This document shows, piece after piece, positions 1-4,855 of a stretch of 5,103 nt of DNA (position 1 is the stretch's first letter; every line of letters begins with the position of its first letter). Source of the stretch: Nanobdellota archaeon. GTDB lineage: Archaea > Nanobdellota > Nanobdellia > Woesearchaeales > JAHJBD01. The stretch is from assembly GCA_018813725.1 (NCBI GenBank), contig JAHJBD010000059.1, forward strand, positions 1 through 5,103. Direction: 5' to 3'. Below the pieces are notes generated by a model. The model was not told the DNA's origin, ran no database searches, and saw only the letters and a list, made by a program, of their open reading frames with translations. The position numbers were made by a program, and so were the translations under genes.

Positions 1-13
1 ATCTTTTATTATA

Positions 14-29
14 CCTAAATGTTTATATA
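14..29 (+). promoter_or_regulatory. Putative BRE/TATA promoter of the TrmB-like gene
   Basis: TTTATATA at 22-29 is a good archaeal TATA box, preceded by the A-rich CCTAAAT (14-20) that could serve as the TFB-recognition element. With usual archaeal spacing, transcription would start near 50-53, giving a leader of about 155 bases before the ATG at 208. That start falls inside the left arm of the inverted repeat at 46-83, so the repeat could also work as an operator at the start site. No other TATA-like element nearer the gene is as good, although CATATTA around 129-135 is a weaker candidate. Confidence 0.5.
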
Positions 30-45
30 GGAGTTGACCTTGTAG

Positions 46-83
46 ATTATTAGTGTATTAACTGTCGAGTTAAAACTAATAAT
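46..83 (+). repeat. Extended inverted repeat / stem-loop in the TrmB gene leader
   Basis: ATTATTAGT (46-54) is the exact reverse complement of ACTAATAAT (75-83). Inside it TTAACT (58-63) pairs exactly with AGTTAA (68-73) around a four-base GTCG loop. Together that is 15 base pairs interrupted only by GTA opposite A. The element overlaps the predicted transcription start, so it may be a DNA operator, for example for autoregulation, rather than an RNA structure. The pairing is seen directly; the role is inferred. Confidence 0.5.
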
Positions 84-92
84 AACTAAACT

Positions 93-151
93 CAGGTGAA
101 ATTACTACCACAAGGTAAAAAAGCGTAACATATTAATAGTAGTACCACCTG
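93..151 (+). repeat. Second inverted repeat in the TrmB gene leader
   Basis: CAGGTG (93-98) pairs with CACCTG (146-151), and TACTAC (103-108) pairs with GTAGTA (139-144). They would form a two-part helix with a small internal loop and a 30-base apical region. A local four-base-pair hairpin, TACC (106-109) with GGTA (114-117), would compete with the inner helix. The element sits between the stem-loop at 46-83 and the ribosome-binding-site hairpin, so the leader can fold into three successive helices. The function is unknown. Confidence 0.35.
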
Positions 152-153
152 GT

Positions 154-199
154 TACCCCGTAAAGAAGTGAAAAATTGTCACTTCTCAAAAAGGGGGTG
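154..199 (+). promoter_or_regulatory. Hairpin able to sequester the TrmB gene ribosome binding site
   Basis: A perfect 8-bp hairpin, AGAAGTGA (164-171) with TCACTTCT (179-186), has a 7-base loop. It is flanked by an outer helix in which ACCCC (155-159) pairs with GGGGT (194-198) of the ribosome binding site, with a further T154-G199 wobble. In this fold the Shine-Dalgarno sequence is buried. An alternative partner for the blocking strand exists upstream: GGTAA (114-118) is complementary to TTACC (153-157). This is compatible with a translational switch or thermosensor; the pairing is visible, the regulation is inferred. Confidence 0.45.
191..199 (+). promoter_or_regulatory. Strong Shine-Dalgarno sequence of the TrmB-like gene
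   Basis: AAGGGGGTG (191-199) matches the archaeal consensus AAGGAGGTG except for one G in place of A, which can still form a G-U pair with the 16S rRNA tail. It lies 8 bases before the ATG at 208 and fixes that start. It is the only convincing ribosome binding site in the window. Confidence 0.8.
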
Positions 200-207
200 T
201 GTAAAAA

Positions 208-1014
208 ATGATCGTAAAAGAAGAATTTTTAAGCAAATTAAGGCGTTATTTCTCTTTGAACCTATACGAGGTTAAGATTTGGGCTGCATTATTATCAAGA
301 GGCGTATCCACAGCAGGTGAACTGTCTGACATCGCTAATGTTCCTAGATCAAGAAGCTATGATGTTCTTGAATCACTTGAGAAGAAAGGGTTTGTAGTTA
401 TGAAACTTGGCAAACCCATAAAATATATTGCCGTAGCTCCAGCAGAAGTGCTTGAGAGAGTAAAAAAGAATGTTAAGGAAGGGGCAAACGAGCAGATAAG
501 CAGATTGGAAGAGCTTAAAGGTACTGAAGTTATCGGAGAGCTTAATTCACTGCATACTCAGGGTGTAGAGCTTATCGAACCAGCTGACCTTTCAGGATCT
601 TTGAGGGGCAGGCATAACCTGTATAATCATCTTGAGCTTACTATCAGAAACGCAGATGAAACTGTAAATATGATGACGACAACTCAGGGATTTATCAGAA
701 AGGCAGAAGCATTAAGGCCGATCTTTGAGAAATTAAAGAAGCGAGGGGTCAAGGTCAGGATTGCAGCACCATTGACAAAAGACTGCGCAGCTGCAATAAA
801 AGAACTGAGTCCAGTTGCTGAAGTCAGGCATACTGAAGGCAAAGCGCGATTCTGTGTTGTTGACGGCAAGGACCTTGTCTTCATGGTACTTGATGATGCA
901 GAGGTACATCCTACATATGATGTTGGGATATGGGTTAATACTCCCTTCTTTGCATCAGCACTTAATGGACTGTTTGATCAGGCATGGAAGAGCATGAAGC
1001 CTTCTAAGTTTTGA
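208..1014 (+). CDS. TrmB-family transcriptional regulator with PLD-like C-terminal domain
   Basis: This 268-residue cytoplasmic DNA-binding protein resembles the archaeal TrmB family of sugar-responsive or global regulators. Residues about 14-75 form a winged helix: LYEVKIWAALL (19-29) is the family's first helix, TAGELSDIANVPRSRSYDVL (35-54) is the helix-turn-helix with an arginine-rich recognition helix, and EKKGFVV to KYIAV (58-76) is the wing. A charged helix at about 78-115 is probably the dimerising coiled coil. The rest (about 120-268) resembles the PLD-like sensor domain found in many TrmB proteins; RGVKVRIAAPLT (179-190) is a typical strand, and I see no HKD catalytic motif, as expected for a sensor. 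The start is set by a strong ribosome binding site. The gene appears monocistronic, with a structured leader that suggests autoregulation or translational control. Its ligand and targets cannot be told from sequence; the tRNA genes that follow have their own promoter-like element. Confidence 0.88.
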   Translation: MIVKEEFLSKLRRYFSLNLYEVKIWAALLSRGVSTAGELSDIANVPRSRSYDVLESLEKKGFVVMKLGKPIKYIAVAPAEVLERVKKNVKEGANEQISRLEELKGTEVIGELNSLHTQGVELIEPADLSGSLRGRHNLYNHLELTIRNADETVNMMTTTQGFIRKAEALRPIFEKLKKRGVKVRIAAPLTKDCAAAIKELSPVAEVRHTEGKARFCVVDGKDLVFMVLDDAEVHPTYDVGIWVNTPFFASALNGLFDQAWKSMKPSKF

Positions 1015-1019
1015 TTAAG

Positions 1020-1051
1020 TTTTTAATATTCTTCTTATTTTCTTTTGTTTT
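1020..1051 (+). terminator. T-rich stretch, probable archaeal terminator of the TrmB gene
   Basis: Directly after the TrmB stop codon the coding strand is almost pure pyrimidine and A, with T runs at 1020-1024, 1038-1041, 1043-1046 and 1048-1051. Archaeal RNA polymerase terminates at such U-rich tracts without needing a hairpin. The same bases also contain the TATA-like box of the next gene, so the spacer of 37 bases would do both jobs. Confidence 0.45.
1021..1030 (+). promoter_or_regulatory. TATA-like box for a leaderless dus-truD transcript
   Basis: TTTTAATATT is centred about 26 bases before the dus ATG. In archaea this spacing puts transcription start at, or next to, the A of the start codon. 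No ribosome binding site lies between (the ten bases before the ATG are nearly all T), which supports leaderless translation. The same geometry recurs at two other genes in the window. Confidence 0.5.
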
Positions 1052-1966
1052 ATGATAACAATCGGTGATGTTAAGCCCAGAAATAAGTTTTTCTTAGCTC
1101 CATTAGCTGGAGTCAACTGCGCTGCATTTAGGATCATGTGCAAGGAGAAGGGCGCCGGCATGGTTTATTCTCAGATGATAGATGCACAGGCTATGGCTGG
1201 TAAGATTGATGTTGTTGGTAAACAGGATTATTTTGATTTCTTGAATGTAACTGAAGAGGAAAGGCCTTCTGCAGTCCAGTTTGTGGGCAACAAGCCTGAG
1301 CATATCATAAAATGCGCTAAGCTTATCGAGGATAAGGTTGATATCATAGATATAAATTTTGGATGCTGTGAGAGCGACATCCTAGGAAGGAAGATGGGGG
1401 CTTATTATTCAAAACATCCTGAACTTATGACTAGATTAGTTAAGCCGATTGTTAAAGAGCTTTCAATTCCAGTTACTGCAAAGATAAGGATTGGGTGGAC
1501 AGAGCAGTCTATCAATGGTGTTTCGCAGGCTACTATTCTGGAAGAGGCTGGTGTTTCTGCTATTACTGTTCATGGCCGTACTAAAAATAAGCTTTATTCA
1601 GGCAAAGCAAACTGGACAATTGTAAAGCAGATAAAAGAAAAGGCAGGGATACCGGTTATAGGAAACGGCGATATCGATTGTCTTGAAGCTGGTCGACAAA
1701 GGATGAAAGAGAGCGGCTGTGATTTTGTGATGATCGCAAGGGCAGCTATCGGCAATCCCTCTGTGTTTTCTGATTCTAAAAAGACCAAGGATGATTTCTT
1801 CAGGTTTTTAGAGCTTTACAGGGAATTTGACACGTTTAAATTTGGTGAAGTAAAAACGCATGCTGTCTGGTTTGCTTCAGGATTGAAATATGCTAAGGGG
1901 ATAAAACAACAATTAGTTAAAACACAAAATATTGATGAGATAATCAAGATTTACGAAAAGATATGA
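1052..1966 (+). CDS. dus: tRNA-dihydrouridine synthase
   Basis: This FMN-dependent enzyme of the Dus family (COG0042-type) reduces uridine to dihydrouridine in tRNA, normally in the D loop, using NAD(P)H. The 304-residue protein shows the TIM-barrel motifs in order: FFLAPLAGV (13-21) at the FMN site, SAVQFVGNKPE (73-83), DINFGC (100-105) with the catalytic cysteine expected at C105, VTAKIRIGW (141-149) with the FMN-contacting lysine K144, ITVHGRT (171-177), VIGNGDI (202-208) and IARAAIGNP (228-236) for phosphate binding. After about residue 240 comes the short helical tRNA-binding domain. The ATG is placed by the family's usual N-terminus and has no ribosome binding site. Unusually, the residue after the catalytic cysteine is Cys106 instead of the usual proline of the GCP motif. 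The gene overlaps truD by 4 bases, so the two are one operon. Which U positions it modifies is not visible. Confidence 0.93.
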   Translation: MITIGDVKPRNKFFLAPLAGVNCAAFRIMCKEKGAGMVYSQMIDAQAMAGKIDVVGKQDYFDFLNVTEEERPSAVQFVGNKPEHIIKCAKLIEDKVDIIDINFGCCESDILGRKMGAYYSKHPELMTRLVKPIVKELSIPVTAKIRIGWTEQSINGVSQATILEEAGVSAITVHGRTKNKLYSGKANWTIVKQIKEKAGIPVIGNGDIDCLEAGRQRMKESGCDFVMIARAAIGNPSVFSDSKKTKDDFFRFLELYREFDTFKFGEVKTHAVWFASGLKYAKGIKQQLVKTQNIDEIIKIYEKI

Positions 1967-3072
1967 TAATAAAAAAATCACCCATGGATTTTGTAGTCAA
2001 GGAGAACCTTTCTATAAAGCTTAAGCCAGCATATTCCCGTGGATTTCCTTATGCCGTCTATATCCTGAAAAAGACTGGGCTTGAGACAGGAGAAGTTGTC
2101 AAGATAATCTCCAAACGGCTCAGGGTACTCAAAGCAGATATTAAACTCTCAGGACTTAAGGATAAGGATGCAGTCACATACCAGTATATCTCTGTCAAGG
2201 GAAGATGTCCTCCTGAGGTTAAGCTCAAGAACATTGAGCTTGTGCTGAAAGGTTATTCTGACAAGCCTTTGGCTATCGGTACACATGTCTCAAACACTTT
2301 TGAGATAACTATGCGTGAATTGTCTAGCGAGCAGATAAACAGGATAAGATCAAAAAAGGTATCTTTTATGCCTAATTATTTTGGTGACCAAAGGTTTGGC
2401 TCTGTCAGATTTTTCCATGATTCAAATGATTTTATGATGAAGCATGCTGTGCAAGGCCATTTTTGGGATGCAATAAAGGTTTACTTGACAAGGTTTACTC
2501 CTGATGATAACTTTAAGCAGGCCAAGATAACTATAAAAGAGCATTGGAAAGATCTTAAGGCGTGCCCTATGCTCCCTGTTGGTGAATATAGTAAGCTAGT
2601 TGATATCTTGAAAAATACAAGCAATCCTTTGACTGCTCTGAAACATATTGATGAAACAATAATGAAGATGGCTATCTATGCTTATCAGAGCTTTTTATGG
2701 AACGAAACACTTAAGAGCTATATCAAAGAGAAGTATAAATACAAAAGTACCCAGTATATCTGCGGTCATCTTTATTTTCCTTCTGTGGCTGTTAAGGAGG
2801 AGATTGAGATTCCTATCTTGAACTATAAGTCTGAGATCCCTTCTGCAGTCAAGGATGCTGTTCATGAAGTGCTTAATAAGGAAGGTATAACCCAGGAGCA
2901 GCTTAGGACAAAGGTTTTTGGAAACAGTTTCTTTTCAACATCTATGAGAAAAGGATTTGTCCGGGTTTCTGATTTTAAGGTGAAATCTTTTGGAAAAGAC
3001 CATGTTACAGTCAGTTTTTCTTTGCCAAAAGGAGCGTATGCGACTGTGTTTGTTGATGGGCTGATGGTTTAG
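1963..3072 (+). CDS. truD: tRNA pseudouridine(13) synthase TruD
   Basis: This TruD/Pus7-family enzyme isomerises a uridine to pseudouridine, classically U13 in the D arm of tRNA. The 369-residue protein has the family signature SGLKDKDAVTYQ (63-74), in which D67 is the expected catalytic aspartate. Next come SNTFEI (110-115, matching the usual GNxFxI) and the highly conserved NYFGDQRFG (138-146). A variable TRUD insertion domain follows from about 150 to 300. The C-terminal strand LPKGAYATVF closes the catalytic fold near 354-363. Families usually end in a YATVxLRE-type motif; here it is YATVFVDGLMV, so the last residues diverge. The start ATG overlaps the dus stop (ATGA at 1963-1966), implying translational coupling; there is no separate ribosome binding site. 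Length is normal for archaeal TruD. Family assignment is secure; the exact tRNA target is by homology. Confidence 0.94.
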   Translation: MIIKKSPMDFVVKENLSIKLKPAYSRGFPYAVYILKKTGLETGEVVKIISKRLRVLKADIKLSGLKDKDAVTYQYISVKGRCPPEVKLKNIELVLKGYSDKPLAIGTHVSNTFEITMRELSSEQINRIRSKKVSFMPNYFGDQRFGSVRFFHDSNDFMMKHAVQGHFWDAIKVYLTRFTPDDNFKQAKITIKEHWKDLKACPMLPVGEYSKLVDILKNTSNPLTALKHIDETIMKMAIYAYQSFLWNETLKSYIKEKYKYKSTQYICGHLYFPSVAVKEEIEIPILNYKSEIPSAVKDAVHEVLNKEGITQEQLRTKVFGNSFFSTSMRKGFVRVSDFKVKSFGKDHVTVSFSLPKGAYATVFVDGLMV

Positions 3073-3077
3073 GGTTG

Positions 3078-3084
3078 TTTTTTT
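3078..3084 (+). terminator. T7 tract downstream of truD
   Basis: Seven consecutive T residues begin six bases after the truD stop codon. This is the simple oligo-T signal at which archaeal transcription ends, and the next gene is convergent, so the dus-truD transcript needs to stop here. No stem precedes it. Confidence 0.5.
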
Positions 3085-3099
3085 GAATTAGCCAGGTTT

Positions 3100-3137
3100 A
3101 TTGTATTTTATCTTAAATATTACTTAGGCCATACAAT
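3100..3137. repeat. Inverted repeat between convergent genes
   Basis: ATTGTAT (3100-3106) and ATACAAT (3131-3137) are exact reverse complements separated by 24 bases. They lie mid-way between the end of truD and the end of the minus-strand gene. It could be a bidirectional terminator or chance in AT-rich DNA. Confidence 0.25.
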
Positions 3138-3165
3138 GAGAAATGGGATTAATGTTTGAATTTCT

Positions 3166-3180
3166 AAATAGTCGCTATTT
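3166..3180 (-). terminator. Small hairpin at the end of the transglutaminase-like gene
   Basis: AAATAG (3166-3171) and CTATTT (3175-3180) form a six-base-pair stem around a three-base loop. It touches the last base of the stop codon of the minus-strand gene. No T run follows on the minus strand, so it is at best a weak terminator or mRNA-end stabiliser. Confidence 0.3.
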
Positions 3181-4106
3181 TATATATCTATAATCATTGG
3201 GCTTTCATAAGCATATTTACCCCATATCCTTCCTACTTCCCAATTATCTGCATATCCTGTTGTTTCTAAAAAGAAATATTTTCTGCTGTTGTAATTATAA
3301 TATGTTCCAGTACATGTTTCACACCATACACCAATTGCAGCATGATCAGAAAATATCAAAATAATTGTATCATAACCCAGGGCTTCCAAAATCGAAGCCA
3401 TCAAAAAGGAAGTATCTTCACAATCACCTCGATTATCCACAATGGTTTCAATCGCATATTTTGGATATTCATCATTAAAATTATAATCAATATCTTTTTC
3501 ATAAATCATAGAGCTTACAAAGTTTATTGCAATTTGAGCTTTGTTTGTATCTCCAGTACTTAGCGAAACATCAGTTACATCCTCTGCAATTGTACGTATG
3601 GTTGGGTCGTATGGTGTTACAAATTTTGACCAGTCGTCACAGCAAGTTCCTCTTTCCTGGTCTTTATAATTCAAATATTTATCTTCATGAATTCCGAATT
3701 GCGTTGAGTATGTTAGACCTTGATGAGTCCAATAAACAGTTATTGTATATATCTCGCCACCACCATTAGGATGCCTATCTTCATTGTCCCATATACTATC
3801 CCCATCAGTATCAACATCATTATCATCCGTACCTAATCTCATTTCTTCTTCGTAAGTTAGACCGTCACCGTCTTCATCTTTTAGCATTTGTACTGTTTCT
3901 TCTTGTTGTAATCTTTCAGCTTTTTGCGATTGTTCTTCTTCAAAATCTTGGGTAATTCTTTCTTGTTCTTGTTTTATTTTGCTTATTTCCTGTTGTTGCT
4001 GCGATTGTTCTGCTATAACTCCTTTATTATAATCATAAATTATAAATCCTAAAATTCCCCCAGAAACAAAGATTACAATTATTGTGAAGATATATAACTT
4101 ATTCAT
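3180..4106 (-). CDS. Membrane-anchored transglutaminase-like protein with Ca-binding repeats
   Basis: The 308-residue protein has an N-terminal hydrophobic helix (residues 4-24), probably an uncleaved anchor that leaves the rest outside the cell. A glutamine- and glutamate-rich coiled coil follows (about 30-75). Next are two Ca-binding-type loops: DEDGDGLTYEEE (77-88), which matches an EF-hand/dockerin-like loop, and DDNDVDTDGDSIWDNED (94-110), which resembles a thrombospondin type 3 repeat. The C-terminal part carries a transglutaminase-like core: GDCEDTSFL with C229, SDHAAIGV with H255 and FFLETT with E281 form a plausible Cys-His-acid triad in the right order. That fold includes cross-linking enzymes and cysteine peptidases, so the chemistry is open. 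Extra cysteine pairs (C155/C156 and C262/C265) could form disulfides or bind metal. The ATG overlaps the preceding gene's stop by 8 bases without a ribosome binding site, indicating co-translation with the repeat protein. It is more AT-rich than the tRNA genes. Confidence 0.8.
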   Translation of the reverse strand: MNKLYIFTIIVIFVSGGILGFIIYDYNKGVIAEQSQQQQEISKIKQEQERITQDFEEEQSQKAERLQQEETVQMLKDEDGDGLTYEEEMRLGTDDNDVDTDGDSIWDNEDRHPNGGGEIYTITVYWTHQGLTYSTQFGIHEDKYLNYKDQERGTCCDDWSKFVTPYDPTIRTIAEDVTDVSLSTGDTNKAQIAINFVSSMIYEKDIDYNFNDEYPKYAIETIVDNRGDCEDTSFLMASILEALGYDTIILIFSDHAAIGVWCETCTGTYYNYNSRKYFFLETTGYADNWEVGRIWGKYAYESPMIIDI

Positions 4107-4758
4107 TTTTTGAAATATACGGTATCTGGAGTTTCCATGGCATCTTAAATCCCCATATCCAATTAACTTCTGTTTCTCTGGGCTCCATCTTTGTCTTGAT
4201 TAATTCTCTAGTTTTTTCTACATCCTTATATTTTGTTATCGTACGGTATTTTGTCACAGTCCTATATTTTGTTACTGGTCTTTCCTTTTGTACTTCTTGA
4301 TAAACAATTTCTGTTATATAACGAGTAATTGGAACTTGACAAGTACATTGGATACAATTACCAACCCAATTGGAATATGTGCAACCACAAGAAGAAGAAC
4401 CACAGTCAGTATAATATGTGCCTGCATCTGCATTATATACCACATATTCATAGTCAGTGTAGGGGATGCTTTGTTCCACTGGTACTATATCTGTATAATA
4501 TTCAACACTTTCATATGGCTCTTGGGCCTGATAAGATTCCTGTGTTTCATATGGTTCCTTTTCAGTATATATCTCTGTATCAGTGTAAGAGACTTCTACT
4601 TCGTAATAATGTGTCTTAGTAGGTCCAAAAAGAATAAACATAGTTAATAAGAAAACAAAAACACCTGAAAAAAAGAGAATATTTGATTTATTTTTCTTAA
4701 ATAATTCTTTCTCTTTCTTTAAAATCTGCTTTTTCTTATTTTTTATATTCTCTACCAT
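4099..4758 (-). CDS. Single-pass membrane protein with hexapeptide repeats and six-Cys cluster
   Basis: I do not recognise a named family. The 219-residue protein starts with a lysine-rich segment (1-25), followed by a hydrophobic helix (about 26-45); the positive-inside rule predicts the remainder lies outside. Outside there are three parts. First is an acidic stretch (about 58-105) with tyrosine every six residues and a loose YxxxEP pattern. Second is a cluster of six cysteines, C-x4-C-x-C-x8-C-x2-C-x-C, at 119-140. Third is a basic stretch of five hexads (161-190) such as PVTKYR, TVTKYR and TITKYK. A tryptophan- and proline-containing tail ends the protein. The reading frame extends upstream to a TTG at 4803, but I chose the ATG at 4758. 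A TATA-like box lies 26 bases before it, inside the longer version, and the extra 15 residues resemble no normal N-terminus. Its stop overlaps the transglutaminase-like gene by 8 bases, so the two proteins probably work together at the cell surface. Confidence 0.72.
   Translation of the reverse strand: MVENIKNKKKQILKKEKELFKKNKSNILFFSGVFVFLLTMFILFGPTKTHYYEVEVSYTDTEIYTEKEPYETQESYQAQEPYESVEYYTDIVPVEQSIPYTDYEYVVYNADAGTYYTDCGSSSCGCTYSNWVGNCIQCTCQVPITRYITEIVYQEVQKERPVTKYRTVTKYRTITKYKDVEKTRELIKTKMEPRETEVNWIWGFKMPWKLQIPYISKNE
4189..4278 (-). repeat. Five basic hexapeptide repeats (18-bp period)
   Basis: Five consecutive 18-base units encode PVTKYR, TVTKYR, TITKYK, DVEKTR and ELIKTK. At the DNA level TATTTTGT on the plus strand recurs at 4229, 4247 and 4265, exactly 18 bases apart, so the first three units are recent or conserved duplications. 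The units carry two or three positive charges each, with alternating hydrophobic and polar residues suited to a beta strand. Confidence 0.75.
4339..4404 (-). other. Six-cysteine cluster within the membrane repeat protein
   Basis: Within 22 residues there are six cysteines spaced C-x4-C-x-C-x8-C-x2-C-x-C, and the rest of the protein has none. The predicted extracellular location favours disulfides; paired CxC and CxxC groups could instead bind a metal. I know no domain with this exact spacing. Confidence 0.6.
4444..4587 (-). repeat. Acidic tyrosine hexapeptide repeats
   Basis: Eight successive six-residue units run through this stretch: YTDTEI, YTEKEP, YETQES, YQAQEP, YESVEY, YTDIVP, VEQSIP and YTDYEY. 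Tyrosine holds position one in seven of eight and glutamate is common at position five. The plus-strand sequence TTTCATATGG occurs at 4509 and 4545, 36 bases apart, which is two repeat units. Glutamine appears in units three, four and seven. Confidence 0.75.
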
Positions 4759-4779
4759 TCGGATAGTATCTATAACAGG

Positions 4780-4789
4780 AATATAAAAA
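4780..4789 (-). promoter_or_regulatory. TATA-like box of the membrane repeat / transglutaminase-like operon
   Basis: Read on the minus strand this is TTTTTATATT, centred 26 bases upstream of the ATG at 4758. The position fits a leaderless transcript starting at that ATG, and there is no ribosome binding site between. It lies inside the TTG-started longer reading frame, which argues against that longer start. Confidence 0.55.
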
Positions 4790-4825
4790 CTTATTGCAAC
4801 CAACCCTCACTATCCACCCAAAACC

Positions 4826-4833
4826 TTTAAAAT
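4826..4833 (+). promoter_or_regulatory. TATA-like box of the chorismate mutase gene
   Basis: TTTAAAAT, preceded by AAACC, is centred about 26 bases before the ATG at 4856, with no ribosome binding site in between. It is divergent from, and 36 bases away from, the TATA-like box of the membrane operon, so the two units share a compact 97-base promoter region. Confidence 0.5.
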
Positions 4834-4855
4834 AAATAACCAAATTCTATCCATT

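Noticed and set aside
30..207. A tRNA, C/D-box RNA or other known RNA gene in the leader
   Set aside because: No cloverleaf, no TGATGA/CTGA box pair and no known riboswitch core could be matched; only inverted repeats are supported.
684..1303. Short frames on both strands inside the TrmB and dus genes
   Set aside because: They overlap well-supported genes in other frames, with no promoter or ribosome binding site.
3342..3769. Two plus-strand open frames inside the transglutaminase-like gene
   Set aside because: They are antisense to a gene with clear domains and catalytic motifs, and their translations show no recognisable pattern.
4189..4278. CRISPR-like or intergenic tandem repeat
   Set aside because: The 18-base units are in frame within a coding region, vary at codon level and have no spacers.
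4339..4404. Rubredoxin or zinc-ribbon domain
   Set aside because: The six-cysteine spacing does not give two CxxC knuckles at the right distance, and the location is predicted to be extracellular.
4288..4647. Long plus-strand open frames (up to 119 codons) opposite the membrane repeat protein
   Set aside because: The openness comes from the 18-base repeat structure and tyrosine-rich codons of the minus-strand gene; the hydrophobic cysteine-rich translation has no start signal.
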